Shown: in pieces, positions 54,546 through 63,788 of the stretch
How positions within the stretch are numbered: the first letter of the stretch is position 1
How the letters are laid out: every line of letters begins with the position of its first letter
Assembly (NCBI RefSeq): GCF_000248075.1
Contig: NZ_BAFB01000091.1
Span: 1 to 64,000 of the forward strand
Direction: 5' to 3'
DNA from: Gordonia otitidis NBRC 100426
GTDB lineage: Bacteria > Actinomycetota > Actinomycetes > Mycobacteriales > Mycobacteriaceae
Length of the DNA stretch: 64,000 nt
The notes under the pieces: generated by a model
What the model saw: only the letters and a program-made list of their open reading frames with translations
Told to the model about the DNA's origin: nothing
Databases searched by the model: none
Made by a program: the position numbers and the translations under genes

Positions 54546-56576
54546 TCAGGGTTTCGCGACCAACGTCAGGACGTCATAGCTCGCGACCGGGTCGTCGTTC
54601 TGGTTGGTCACCACGGCGTCCCACCGCACCTCACCGTAGTCGGCGTTCTGCCTCGGGGTGATCTGTTTGGCGGTCAGCGTGACGGTCAACGAATCGTCGG
54701 CCTTGACCGGGGTGAGGAACCGGAGGTTGTCGACGCCGAAGTTGGCCAGGACCGGCCCCGGTGCCGGGTCGACGAACAACCCGGCTGCCAGCGAGACGAC
54801 GAGGTAGCCGTGCGCGACGATCCCACCGAACAGCGGATTGGCCGCTGCCGCTTCGGGATCGGTGTGAGCGTAGAAGGTGTCGCCGGTGAACTCGGCGAAG
54901 TGATCGATGTCGGCGCGGGTGACCCGACGGGGGCCGCCGACGATCGTGTCACCGATCATCAACTGACCCAGGTCTTTTCGGAAGGGGTGTACTTCGGAGG
55001 CGGTGCGCTGAGATCCCGCGACCCAGCGGTTGCCGACAGCGGTCACCACATCCGGGGAGCCCTGAATCGCCGTGCGCTGCATATGGTGGAACACGCCTCG
55101 GATACCGCCGAGTTCCTCACCGCCGCCGGCTCGGCCCGGTCCCCCGTGGACGAGTACCGGCAAGGGTGATCCGTGCCCTGTCGACTCACGGGCATCCTCT
55201 TCGTTCAGGACGAGCACGCGTCCGTGGTACGGCGCAAGTCCACGCACGATCTCGGCGGCGAGCGCGGCGTCCTTGGTCACCACCGAAGCGACCAGACTGC
55301 CCTTGCCGCGCGCCGCCAGCGAGACAGCGTCAGCAGGGTCGGTGTACCCGATCACCGTCGCGACCGGACCGAAGGCTTCGATGTCGTGCGGCTCTGGCGC
55401 CTCTTTGTCGTTGGCGCGCAGCAGGATCGGCGACATGAAGGCACCCTTGGCGGGGTCTGCACCCACTACGTCGACGTGGTCCGGGTCGCCGAACACCACC
55501 TCTGCCGACTTGGTCAGTCCTCGAAGCGATTTCAGCACTTCGTCACGCTGCTCCACGCTCGCCAGAGCCCCCATGGTCACACCCTCGGACACGGGATCAC
55601 CGACGACAACGCGACCAAGTCTGGTCGACGCCGCACCGATCACCGCGTCAACGAGGGACTCGGGCACGAGCGCCCGACGGATCGCCGTACACTTCTGACC
55701 CGCCTTGACCGTCATCTCCGTGACGAGTTGCTTGACGTACAGCTCGAACTCCGGATCATCTTCTGACACATCGGTTCCCAGAATCGATGCGTTCAGCGAG
55801 TCGGCTTCGGCGGTGAAGTGCAAACCGGTCCCCGTGACCGCTGGGTGCGCACGGAGCATCGCAGCGGTGTCGGCAGAACCGGTGAACGCGACCGAATCCT
55901 GGCCACCGAGGTGGTCGAGAAGGTCGCGCGCACTGCCGCACAGCAACTGAACAGAGCCCTCCGGGAGAATCCCACTCTCGACGATCCGTCGGAACACCAA
56001 CTCGGTGAGATACGCGGTCTGACTCGCAGGCTTGACTATCGAGGGCACGCCCGCGATGAATGCCGGTGCGAGTTTTTCCAGGAATCCCCAGACCGGAAAA
56101 TTGAAGGCATTGATCTGTACCGCGACTCCTCGGCGTGACGTGTAGACGTGTTGGCCGACGAACGTTCCCCTTTTGCCGAGTGGTTCGACATCACCGTCGA
56201 GGGCGATCGTGTCGTTGGGTAACTCGCGACGTGCTTTGCTCGCGTAGCTCAGCAACGTCCCGAACCCGCCGTCGATGTCGACGCCCGAATCACGGGTGGT
56301 GGCGCCGGTGTGACGCGAGAGTTCGTAGAACTCGTCCTTACCCGCCATCAGCATGAGGCCGAGTTGCTTGAGCAGGGCAGCCCGTTCGTGGAAGGTCAGC
56401 GCGCCCAGAGCCGGACCTCCGACCTCTCGTGCGTAGTCGGTCATCGCCTGCAGATCCAGACCGGTCGACGAGATGCGGGCAACCTCGTGAGCGTCCACCG
56501 CACTCAGCAGTGGGGTGCCCTCATCCTCCGCCGAGAACCACTTCCCACACGCATAGCTTTTCAGCACACCGCTCAC
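54546..56576 (-). CDS. paaZ: PaaZ, bifunctional oxepin-CoA hydrolase / semialdehyde dehydrogenase
   Basis: 676 residues: an aldehyde dehydrogenase domain (1-525) and a C-terminal MaoC-like hotdog hydratase domain (about 540-676). The dehydrogenase has Cys296 in KAGQKCTAIR and Glu257 in FTAEADS; NFPVWGF holds the oxyanion Asn. The hydratase domain carries FAEFTGDTFYAHTDPEAA and VAHGYLV. Together they open the oxepin-CoA ring and oxidise the resulting semialdehyde, so both activities look complete. GTG start at 56576 with a GGGAG site. An operator matching that of paaR lies just upstream. Confidence 0.95.
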   Translation of the reverse strand: MSGVLKSYACGKWFSAEDEGTPLLSAVDAHEVARISSTGLDLQAMTDYAREVGGPALGALTFHERAALLKQLGLMLMAGKDEFYELSRHTGATTRDSGVDIDGGFGTLLSYASKARRELPNDTIALDGDVEPLGKRGTFVGQHVYTSRRGVAVQINAFNFPVWGFLEKLAPAFIAGVPSIVKPASQTAYLTELVFRRIVESGILPEGSVQLLCGSARDLLDHLGGQDSVAFTGSADTAAMLRAHPAVTGTGLHFTAEADSLNASILGTDVSEDDPEFELYVKQLVTEMTVKAGQKCTAIRRALVPESLVDAVIGAASTRLGRVVVGDPVSEGVTMGALASVEQRDEVLKSLRGLTKSAEVVFGDPDHVDVVGADPAKGAFMSPILLRANDKEAPEPHDIEAFGPVATVIGYTDPADAVSLAARGKGSLVASVVTKDAALAAEIVRGLAPYHGRVLVLNEEDARESTGHGSPLPVLVHGGPGRAGGGEELGGIRGVFHHMQRTAIQGSPDVVTAVGNRWVAGSQRTASEVHPFRKDLGQLMIGDTIVGGPRRVTRADIDHFAEFTGDTFYAHTDPEAAAANPLFGGIVAHGYLVVSLAAGLFVDPAPGPVLANFGVDNLRFLTPVKADDSLTVTLTAKQITPRQNADYGEVRWDAVVTNQNDDPVASYDVLTLVAKP

Positions 56577-56590
56577 GCTTTTCTCCCTCT

Positions 56591-56613
56591 ACCGTCCATT
56601 CGGTCGGTTATTA
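56591..56613. promoter_or_regulatory. PaaR-type operator upstream of paaZ
   Basis: ACCGTCCATTCGGTCGG followed by TTATTA. The core dyad is CCGTCC-N4-GGTCGG, and it matches the site at 57335-57357 in 19 of 23 bases. It lies 14 bp upstream of the paaZ start and overlaps an A/T-rich (TAATAA) -10-like element. Confidence 0.7.
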
Positions 56614-56674
56614 CCATCTCCAGAGGGCACGCGAGTTGTCAAGAGCGGCACCAAAACGGCCACGGGAGACCCCG

Positions 56675-57286
56675 CTACTTGCGTCGCAGTCCGTCGAAGG
56701 TCATCGCCACGACCGCGTCGGCGAGCGCCTCCGAGGAGATCCCGGCCCGCGGGCGATACCACTCGATGAGCGAGTTCACCGTTCCGAACAGCAGGCGCGA
56801 CACCAACGCGGGGTCCGTTCCCTCTGCGATGTCACCCTCCCGCGCGGCCGCGACGACCAGGTCGCCGACAAACTCGTCGAACTCTCGACGCCGAGCGAGT
56901 GCACGCTTTTCCACCGCGGTGTTCCCGCGCACCCGCAGCAACAGGGTCACGTACGGCAGCTCCGTCGAGAGAATGTCGACGCTGCGCCTGACCAGGTATT
57001 CGAGTCGGTCGATCGCACGCCCCTGCGTGGCTCCCGACTCCGTGGTCGCGGCGAACAGCGCATTGAGCGCGCGATTGAGCGCTAACTCGAGCAGCTCCTG
57101 CTTACCGGAGACGTGGTGATAGATCGACGACTTCGACAAGCCCAGGCGCGCAGCCAACACATCCATGCTGGTGCCGTCGTAACCCTTCTCGTTGAACACC
57201 TTGACCGCCGCAGCCAGCAGCGAATCCAGGTCGTAGCCCGGACGGCCGACCTTCCCGGCCCGACGCGCAGTTCGTGAGGTCGTCAT
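56675..57286 (-). CDS. paaR: TetR-family transcriptional repressor of the paa genes (PaaR-like)
   Basis: 203 residues. A typical TetR helix-turn-helix spans about 20-70 (YDLDSLLAAAVKVFNEKGY, TSMDVLAARLGLSKSSIYHHV) and the C-terminal domain resembles TetR_C family (LPYVTLLLRVRGNTAVEKRAL). It sits between the two divergent paa arms, with operator-like repeats in front of paaZ and paaF/paaR. In Corynebacterium glutamicum a TetR-type PaaR represses paa genes and is released by phenylacetyl-CoA; the same is likely here. Confidence 0.88.
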   Translation of the reverse strand: MTTSRTARRAGKVGRPGYDLDSLLAAAVKVFNEKGYDGTSMDVLAARLGLSKSSIYHHVSGKQELLELALNRALNALFAATTESGATQGRAIDRLEYLVRRSVDILSTELPYVTLLLRVRGNTAVEKRALARRREFDEFVGDLVVAAAREGDIAEGTDPALVSRLLFGTVNSLIEWYRPRAGISSEALADAVVAMTFDGLRRK

Positions 57287-57334
57287 GAATCCATCCTCTC
57301 AGGAGCAGGGTCCGGTTTCGGTAAACACTTGCGA

Positions 57335-57357
57335 ACCGACCAAACAGTCGGTTATTA
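57335..57357. promoter_or_regulatory. PaaR-type operator between paaR and paaF
   Basis: An imperfect palindrome with arms AACCGAC and GTCGGTT (6-bp spacer), followed by ATTA. It overlaps a -10-like TATTAAT (57353-57359) for paaF and is 33 bp upstream of the paaF ATG. It matches the paaZ site at 19 of 23 positions. Confidence 0.75.
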
Positions 57358-57390
57358 ATGAAGATGTCCACAACGTGAGGGAGATTCCGT

Positions 57391-58161
57391 ATGTCACAGC
57401 AAGTGACTTGCGACACGCACGAGACTTCGGCCTCTGACTTCTCGCTGATCCGGGTAGAAGCCACCCGGGACCGCTATGTGGTGACACTGACACGACCGCA
57501 GCAACGCAACGCGATCAGCGGCGACATGATCGACGAACTTCACAGCGCATGCGCAGTCATCGAGCGCGACCCCAAACCGGTCATCGTCGTCGGCGATGGT
57601 GACCATTTCGCGGGGGGTGCCGACATAGCCGAGTTGCGCGCACGCAATCGTGATGACGCACTCGCCGGTATCAATCGTCGCCTCTTCGACCGTGTCGCTC
57701 GACTCCCGTTACCCACGGTCGCGGCGGTGTCGGGCTACGCACTCGGTGGCGGTGCAGAACTGGCGTACGCCTGCGACATCAGGATCGCTTCGTCCACCGC
57801 GGTGTTCGGCAACCCCGAGCCCGGTCTCGGCATCCTCGCGGCGGCGGGGGCGAGCTACCGCCTTCCCGACCTCGTCGGCATGTCGGTGGCGAAGCAGGTC
57901 CTGCTCGGCGGGCGCAACCTCGATGCCGACGCCGCATTGCGGTTCGGCCTCGTCATGGACGTCGTCGACGATCCGCTCAATGCGGCCCACGGCGTAGTCG
58001 ATCGCATCACCCGTCAGGCCCCGCTCGCGGTCCGCTTGTCGAAAACGGTCATCGACGCGCCTGGCGATCACGCCTGGGCCACCGACGTCGCGCAGGCAGT
58101 GCTCTTCGAAACCGACGACAAGCGCACGCGCATGACCAACTTTTTGGAGAGGAAGAAATGA
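57391..58161 (+). CDS. paaF: PaaF, enoyl-CoA hydratase
   Basis: 256-residue crotonase-fold protein, likely the 2,3-dehydroadipyl-CoA hydratase of the phenylacetate pathway. The oxyanion-hole motif is FAGGADIAEL near residue 72, and the second motif is SGYALGGGAELAYACDIRIA with Glu in the NPEPGLGI segment (about 145). Length is normal. ATG 57391 follows a GAGGGAG ribosome-binding site. The stop overlaps paaH (ATGA), consistent with co-translation in the paaFHG-ABCDE operon. Confidence 0.85.
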   Translation: MSQQVTCDTHETSASDFSLIRVEATRDRYVVTLTRPQQRNAISGDMIDELHSACAVIERDPKPVIVVGDGDHFAGGADIAELRARNRDDALAGINRRLFDRVARLPLPTVAAVSGYALGGGAELAYACDIRIASSTAVFGNPEPGLGILAAAGASYRLPDLVGMSVAKQVLLGGRNLDADAALRFGLVMDVVDDPLNAAHGVVDRITRQAPLAVRLSKTVIDAPGDHAWATDVAQAVLFETDDKRTRMTNFLERKK

Positions 58162-59015
58162 GCTCGCCCACCCCGTCTCGTGTCGCAGTGATCGGTGGCG
58201 GCCGCATGGGCGCGGGAATCGCCCAGGTCTTCGCCACCGCCGGCTCGTCGGTGACTGTCGCCGAAGCCGCCGATCGCGACGCGGCAGCCGAGCGTGTCCG
58301 CATCGGTCTCGATCGCGCAACCGAGCGTGACGCCCTTGGCGGACAGCCGGCGGCCGAGGTGCTCTCCCGGGTGACGTTCGTCGGCGCACCCGAGGACATC
58401 CCGTCCGACGCCGACCTCGTCGTCGAAGCAGTGCCGGAAGACCCGGTACTCAAGGTCGAGGTACTCGGCATCGTCGGCAAGACGGTGAGTGCCTCGACAA
58501 TCATCGCCAGCAACACCAGCTCGTTGTCCATCAGTGAGCTCGGGACGGCACTCGAGGACCCCGCACGGTTCATCGGCATGCACTTCTTCAACCCGGTGCC
58601 GGTATCCGATCTCGTCGAGATCGTGCGAGCACCGGCGACATCGGAGTCGACCACCGCCGCGGTTCGCACCTGGGTCCAAGGTCTCGGCAAGTCCGCGGTG
58701 GTCGTCAATGATTCACCCGGCTTCGCCACCAGCCGACTCGGTGTCTGCCTCGGACTCGAGGCGATCCGCATGGTCGAAGAAGGTGTTGCCGACGCCGAGT
58801 CCATCGACCGCGCCATGGAACTGGGTTATCGGCATCCGATGGGCCCGTTGCGTTCCACCGATCTCGTCGGTCTCGACGTCCGCCTGGCGATCGCCGAACA
58901 TCTCGCGACGACGCTCGGCGATCGTTTCGCACCGCCACAGTTGCTGCGCGACAAGGTTGCTCGCGGCGAGCTTGGCCGAAAGTCCGGAAAGGGATTCTAC
59001 GAATGGAACAGGTAA
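58158..59015 (+). CDS. paaH: PaaH, 3-hydroxyadipyl-CoA dehydrogenase
   Basis: 285-residue NAD+-dependent 3-hydroxyacyl-CoA dehydrogenase. The Rossmann glycine motif is VIGGGRMGAGIAQVFA at the N-terminus. SNTSSLSISELG and GMHFFNPVPVSDLVEI carry the catalytic His (about residue 138) and its neighbours, and the C-terminal dimerisation domain (GYRHPMGPLRSTDLVGLDV) is complete. It oxidises 3-hydroxyadipyl-CoA to 3-oxoadipyl-CoA. ATG overlaps the paaF stop by 4 bp. Confidence 0.92.
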   Translation: MSSPTPSRVAVIGGGRMGAGIAQVFATAGSSVTVAEAADRDAAAERVRIGLDRATERDALGGQPAAEVLSRVTFVGAPEDIPSDADLVVEAVPEDPVLKVEVLGIVGKTVSASTIIASNTSSLSISELGTALEDPARFIGMHFFNPVPVSDLVEIVRAPATSESTTAAVRTWVQGLGKSAVVVNDSPGFATSRLGVCLGLEAIRMVEEGVADAESIDRAMELGYRHPMGPLRSTDLVGLDVRLAIAEHLATTLGDRFAPPQLLRDKVARGELGRKSGKGFYEWNR

Positions 59016-59803
59016 TGACCACCGAGACCGTCACCACGTCCGTCGACGACGGTGTGCTGACCGTGACCCTCGCCCGGCCCGGTGCGCACAACGCTCTGGA
59101 CCGCTCCACCAAGACGGCCTTGCGCGCGGCACTCGAATCCGCCGCCGACGATGACTCCGTTCGTGCACTACTTCTCCTCGCCGACGGAAAGAACTTCTGC
59201 GTCGGGCAGGATCTCGCGGAACACGTGAGCGCCCTGGAGGCGTCGCCGGCGTCTGCCATGGACACGGTCGTCGACGACTACAACCCACTGGTACGAGCAC
59301 TCACCGCGATCGACGTACCGGTGGTCGTCGGCATCCAGGGTGCTTGTGTAGGTGCGGGATTCGGTATCGCACTGGCCGGCGACATCCGCGTCGCAGGAGA
59401 ATCGTCGAGCTTCGCCACCGCATTCGCGGGAATCGGCCTGGCCGCGGATTCCGGCTTGAGCTATCAACTCGTACGACTTCTCGGCCCGAGTCGCGCAACC
59501 GGACTGCTCATGCTCGGCGATCGCGTACCCGCAGCGCAGGCACTCGATTGGGGCCTCGTCCATCGAGTGGTCGAGGACGACGCGGTACGTGCCACCGCAA
59601 CAGAGCTCGCCAATCGGCTCGCGTCCGGACCCACGGCCGCATTCCGCGAGATCGCCCGCCTGGTTCACGCACCCGATACCGGTCTCGACGATGCGCTCGA
59701 CCGCGAGGCAGCAGCACAACGCATGCTCGGTCAGACCACCGATCATCGGGCGGCCGTGGAGGCGTTCCTCGCCAAAGAGAAGCCCCGGTTCGTCGGCCAC
59801 TGA
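59015..59803 (+). CDS. paaG: PaaG, 1,2-epoxyphenylacetyl-CoA isomerase (crotonase family)
   Basis: About 262 residues from ATG 59015, which overlaps the paaH stop (TAATG); a start four codons earlier (ATG 59003) is also open. Crotonase fold with [11 protein letters not shown] and [19 protein letters not shown] as oxyanion-hole segments, then [19 protein letters not shown], a strong PaaG hallmark. It isomerises the ring epoxide to oxepin-CoA for PaaZ. Its place between paaH and paaA supports the call over a generic enoyl-CoA hydratase. Confidence 0.9.
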   Translation: MTTETVTTSVDDGVLTVTLARPGAHNALDRSTKTALRAALESAADDDSVRALLLLADGKNFCVGQDLAEHVSALEASPASAMDTVVDDYNPLVRALTAIDVPVVVGIQGACVGAGFGIALAGDIRVAGESSSFATAFAGIGLAADSGLSYQLVRLLGPSRATGLLMLGDRVPAAQALDWGLVHRVVEDDAVRATATELANRLASGPTAAFREIARLVHAPDTGLDDALDREAAAQRMLGQTTDHRAAVEAFLAKEKPRFVGH

Positions 59804-59862
59804 CAGCACCACGATCCCGACCCGAGAACACCGTTCGACTCCAGCCCAAGGAATTGCCACCC

Positions 59863-60840
59863 ATGACCACATCGCACGCGGACAGCCCGACAGAGGACGA
59901 GCTCCTCACCGTTTTCGACCAGACGATCGCCGACGACCAGCGGATCGAGCCGCGCGACTGGATGCCTGACGGCTATCGCAAGACCCTCATCCGCCAGATT
60001 GCCCAGCACGCGCATTCGGAGATCATCGGGATGCAGCCGGAAGGCAACTGGCTGACGCGCGCACCATCGCTGCGGCGCAAGGCAATCCTGACCGCGAAGG
60101 TCCAGGACGAGGCAGGCCACGGGCTCTACCTTTACTCTGCCGCCGAGACACTCGGCGCCGACCGCGACGATCTCGTCGACAAACTGTTGTCGGGCAGGCA
60201 GAAATACTCGTCGATCTTCAACTATCCGACGCTGACCTTCGCCGATGTCGGTACCATTGGCTGGCTCGTCGACGGTGCGGCAATCTGCAACCAGGTTCCG
60301 CTGTGCCGCAGCTCTTTCGGTCCATATGGTCGCGCAATGATCCGGGTCTGCAAAGAGGAGTCCTTCCACCAGCGTCAGGGTTACGAACTACTGACCGTCA
60401 TGATGGGCGGCACCGACGCCCAACGGGAGATGGTGCAGGAATCAGTCAACCGGTTCTGGTGGCCGGCGCTGATGATGTTCGGCCCGCCCGACGAACAGTC
60501 GCCGAACACAGAACAGTCGATGGCCTGGCACATCAAGCGACACAGCAACGATGAACTGCGCCAGCGCTTCGTCGACATGACCGTGCCGCAGGCACAGGCG
60601 CTCGGCGTCACACTCCCCGACCCCGACCTCACCTGGAACCCCGACCGCGAGTCCTATGACTTCGGTGAGCCGGACTGGAGTGAGTTCACCGCCGTGGTCA
60701 AAGGGGACGGGCCACTCAACCATGAGCGCATCCGCGTACGTCGCGCAGCCCACGACAACGGTGCGTGGGTCCGCGAGGCCGCCGCGGCCTTCGCTGCCCG
60801 CCAACACCGCACCGACCACGAACAGGAGATGAGCAAATGA
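59863..60840 (+). CDS. paaA: PaaA, catalytic subunit of phenylacetyl-CoA 1,2-epoxidase
   Basis: 325-residue ferritin-like di-iron subunit. The two EX2H iron-binding motifs are in [15 protein letters not shown] and [14 protein letters not shown], with earlier ligand-bearing helix [16 protein letters not shown]. It forms the PaaABC(E) complex that epoxidises phenylacetyl-CoA with O2 and NADPH. ATG 59863 is the family-appropriate start; the frame extends upstream into paaG. Stop overlaps paaB by 4 bp. Confidence 0.95.
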   Translation: MTTSHADSPTEDELLTVFDQTIADDQRIEPRDWMPDGYRKTLIRQIAQHAHSEIIGMQPEGNWLTRAPSLRRKAILTAKVQDEAGHGLYLYSAAETLGADRDDLVDKLLSGRQKYSSIFNYPTLTFADVGTIGWLVDGAAICNQVPLCRSSFGPYGRAMIRVCKEESFHQRQGYELLTVMMGGTDAQREMVQESVNRFWWPALMMFGPPDEQSPNTEQSMAWHIKRHSNDELRQRFVDMTVPQAQALGVTLPDPDLTWNPDRESYDFGEPDWSEFTAVVKGDGPLNHERIRVRRAAHDNGAWVREAAAAFAARQHRTDHEQEMSK

Positions 60841-61130
60841 GTCAGATCAAAGCAGAATGGCCGCTGTACGAGGTGTTCGTGCGGGGAAAGCGCGGACTCA
60901 ACCACGTGCATGTCGGTTCACTGCACGCTGCAGATGATGAGATGGCCCTTCGGCATGCGCGCGACGTCTACACCCGCCGCAACGAGGGCGTCAGCATCTG
61001 GGTGGTCAGGTCCGCCGATATCACCGCGTCGAGTCCGTCGGAAAAGGACCCGTTCTTCGCGCCGAGCGGCGACAAGGTCTACCGGCATCCCACGTTCTAC
61101 GACATCCCCGACAACGTCCCGCACATGTGA
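60837..61130 (+). CDS. paaB: PaaB, phenylacetyl-CoA epoxidase subunit
   Basis: 97 residues, the small bridging subunit of the epoxidase. Typical sequence [24 protein letters not shown] at the start, [21 protein letters not shown] in the middle. Starts at ATG 60837, overlapping paaA by 4 bp, ends 13 bp before paaC. Confidence 0.93.
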   Translation: MSQIKAEWPLYEVFVRGKRGLNHVHVGSLHAADDEMALRHARDVYTRRNEGVSIWVVRSADITASSPSEKDPFFAPSGDKVYRHPTFYDIPDNVPHM

Positions 61131-61143
61131 GAGCGATACGACG

Positions 61144-62076
61144 ATGACAGATCACGACAACGCTTACCAGGGCCTCGTCGACACACACGACATCCCCGAA
61201 GACCAGCATGGACAGTGGGCTTTCGGCACGAGCTTCGACGACCCGCTCGCCGGTGTGGACACCACGGTCCCCGACGATGTCGACACCGCGGCCCTGGGCC
61301 GATACTGCCTCATGCTCGGCGACGACGCCCTCGTCGCCGCGCAGCGATTGACTGAATGGACCACCCACGCCCCGGAGCTCGAGGAGGAGGTGGCCATCGC
61401 CAATGTGGCGCTCGACCTCCTCGGTCAGACCCGACTGCTCTTCGCACGCGCAGCAGCGGCAGACGCCTCGCTCGTGCCCTTCGTCACCCCGACATCGCCC
61501 GCGCCACCCGAGGACGCATTGGCGTTCTTCCGCGATGAGAACGACTTCCGTAACGTACGCATTGTCGAGATCGAGAACGGAGACTTCGCACAGTCGATGG
61601 CGTGGCTGACAATCCTGTCGGCCTGGCGCCTGGCGCTGTTCGCCCGACTACGCGACTCGCGTGACCCCGTACTGGCGGCGGTCGCGCGAAAGGGCGTCAA
61701 GGAGTTGACCTATCACCGCGACTACGCAGCGCGATGGATGGTCACGTTCGGCTGCGGTACCGACGAATCGCGTCGTCGACTCATCGAAGGGCTGGAACGG
61801 ATCTGGCCGTACGTGAACGAGTTGTTCGAACCCACCGCCGACGAGCTCGAGCTCGCCGCGGTCGGCGTCGGCGTCGACCCGCGCACTGTCCGAATGGAAT
61901 TCGACGACGTTCTCGAGCACATCTTCTCCGCCGCGGAAGTCGATGCTCCTGAAACCGCCACCGCGGGCAGACTCGGAGGACGTGCCGGTCGAGACGGCGC
62001 GCACACCGAGTTCCTCGGCCACCTGCTCGCCGAAATGCAGAGCGTTGCCCGTGCACATCCCGAAGCGTCGTGGTGA
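61144..62076 (+). CDS. paaC: PaaC, structural subunit of phenylacetyl-CoA epoxidase
   Basis: 310-residue ferritin-like subunit that pairs with PaaA. Matches include DALVAAQRLTEWTTHAPELEEEVAIANVALDLLGQ and FRNVRIVEIENGDFAQSMAWL, also KELTYHRDYAARW. The di-iron ligands of PaaA are not all conserved, as in other PaaC. Starts at ATG 61144; paaD follows after 1 bp. Confidence 0.93.
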   Translation: MTDHDNAYQGLVDTHDIPEDQHGQWAFGTSFDDPLAGVDTTVPDDVDTAALGRYCLMLGDDALVAAQRLTEWTTHAPELEEEVAIANVALDLLGQTRLLFARAAAADASLVPFVTPTSPAPPEDALAFFRDENDFRNVRIVEIENGDFAQSMAWLTILSAWRLALFARLRDSRDPVLAAVARKGVKELTYHRDYAARWMVTFGCGTDESRRRLIEGLERIWPYVNELFEPTADELELAAVGVGVDPRTVRMEFDDVLEHIFSAAEVDAPETATAGRLGGRAGRDGAHTEFLGHLLAEMQSVARAHPEASW

Positions 62077-62077
62077 G

Positions 62078-62599
62078 ATGACAAGCGCCACAATGGCTGA
62101 CCCATACACATCGACACCCGCGGAGGTCGTCGGAGCTGTCCTCGACCCGGAGATGCCGATGGTCACTCTCGCCGACCTCGGTATCGTGCGCGACGTGACA
62201 GTGGCGGACGACCTCGTCAGAGTGCTGATCACCCCTACCTACTCCGGGTGCCCCGCCATGGCGACCATTAGATCCGACATAGAATCCGCGCTTGCCCGTC
62301 ACGGCTACCGTGACGTCGAGATCGTCACCCAGCTCGAACCGGCGTGGACGACCGACTGGATCACTGCCACCGGGCGCCGCAAGCTCGTTGCCGCCGGCTA
62401 CTCCGCGCCGGGACCTGCCCCACGGCGCACCACCGGACCGATACCGCTCACGTTGACCGCTCGCCCCCGCGACGTCGAATGTCCTCACTGCGGCTCGGCT
62501 GCAACGACTCTCGTTTCCGAGTTCGGCGCAACACTCTGTAAGGCGCACTACCGCTGTATCGAATGCGCGGAACCGTTCGACCACGTCAAGGAGATCTGA
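62078..62599 (+). CDS. paaD: PaaD, Fe-S cluster assembly protein for the epoxidase (MIP18/DUF59 type)
   Basis: 173 residues. The DUF59 domain (about 10-90) includes MVTLADLGIVRDV and TPTYSGCPAM with the conserved Cys. A C-terminal zinc-ribbon-like part has CPHCGS and CKAHYRCIEC. It is thought to help load iron-sulphur or di-iron centres of the epoxidase. ATG 62078; paaE begins 2 bp after its stop. Confidence 0.92.
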   Translation: MTSATMADPYTSTPAEVVGAVLDPEMPMVTLADLGIVRDVTVADDLVRVLITPTYSGCPAMATIRSDIESALARHGYRDVEIVTQLEPAWTTDWITATGRRKLVAAGYSAPGPAPRRTTGPIPLTLTARPRDVECPHCGSAATTLVSEFGATLCKAHYRCIECAEPFDHVKEI

Positions 62600-62601
62600 C
62601 G

Positions 62602-63708
62602 ATGTCCACCACCATGGCCACCGGGTCGACACAGAGCAGGCCGTCGGCACGCTCACGAGACTTTCACACCCTCACCGTCGCCGACGTCGAGCAGCTGTGC
62701 GACGACGCCGCCGCCGTGACGTTCGAGGTCCCCGCTGACCTCACCGAGCACTTCGCCTTCCGACCCGGCGAGTCACTCACGCTCCGTCGGGTTGTCGACG
62801 GCGTCGAGCATCGCCGGTCCTACTCGATCTGCGCACCCGTCGGTACCGCGCCACGAGTCGGTGTACGCGAGATCGATGGCGGCCTCTTCTCCTCGTGGCT
62901 CGTCCACGAGGTCCGCGCGGGCGATCAGATCGACGTGATGGCACCGAGCGGAACCTTCTACGCCGACCCGCACGCGGGTGGCAGACATCTGCTGATCGCG
63001 GCGGGTTCGGGCATCACACCGATGCTCTCGATCGCGTCGTCACTCCTGGAGCACTCCGACGCGCAGGTCACCGTCATCTACGTCAATCGCCGTACGCGAT
63101 CGGTCATGTTCGCCGAAGAACTCGCCGATCTCAAAGACGAGTACGGCCCGAGGTTCGACATCATCCACGTGCTGTCCCGGGAACCGCGTGAAGTCGAACT
63201 GTTCAGCGGGCGTCTCGACCGCGAGCGCCTCGACTCGATCCTCGACACCGTCGTTCCCACTGACGATGTCGACGACTTCTGGCTCTGCGGACCACTCGAC
63301 ATGGTCGAGGGGGCCAAGCGATCTCTGGCCGAACGTGGCGTCGACGCCGTTCGTATCCACAACGAGCTGTTCTACGTCGAGGCAGTTCCACCACCTGTCG
63401 CCCGCCACCGCGAGTCAACCGGTTCCGGACCCACGAGCGAGGTCACCCTCACACTCGACGGACGATCGGTCACCGGGACACTCGCTCGCGACGAGACGAT
63501 CCTCGAATCCGGAGAAACGCTGCGCGCGGACCTCCCGTTCGCGTGCAAGGGAGGCGTGTGCGGCACCTGTCGCGCAAAGATCACCTGCGGCGAGGTCGAC
63601 ATGGTGCGCAACTACGCGCTCGAGCAGTCCGAGGTCGACGCGGGGTTTGTCCTGACCTGTCAGACCTATCCGGTCAGTGACACCGTCGCCGTCGACTTCG
63701 ACAGCTGA
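62602..63708 (+). CDS. paaE: PaaE, reductase subunit of phenylacetyl-CoA epoxidase
   Basis: 368 residues. An FAD-binding and NAD(P)H-binding ferredoxin-reductase part (RRSYSICAPVG, AAGSGITPMLSI) is followed by a C-terminal plant-type [2Fe-2S] domain, cluster motif FACKGGVCGTCRAKITCG and the fourth Cys in FVLTCQTYP. It passes electrons from NADPH to the PaaA di-iron site. ATG 62602 with a GGAG site. Confidence 0.94.
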   Translation: MSTTMATGSTQSRPSARSRDFHTLTVADVEQLCDDAAAVTFEVPADLTEHFAFRPGESLTLRRVVDGVEHRRSYSICAPVGTAPRVGVREIDGGLFSSWLVHEVRAGDQIDVMAPSGTFYADPHAGGRHLLIAAGSGITPMLSIASSLLEHSDAQVTVIYVNRRTRSVMFAEELADLKDEYGPRFDIIHVLSREPREVELFSGRLDRERLDSILDTVVPTDDVDDFWLCGPLDMVEGAKRSLAERGVDAVRIHNELFYVEAVPPPVARHRESTGSGPTSEVTLTLDGRSVTGTLARDETILESGETLRADLPFACKGGVCGTCRAKITCGEVDMVRNYALEQSEVDAGFVLTCQTYPVSDTVAVDFDS

Positions 63709-63788
63709 CCCACGCCACTGTTCTCGCCCGGCCCCGCTCGGCTCAGCACGATCCCACACAGTCCACAATCCTCACCACGGAGCCCACG

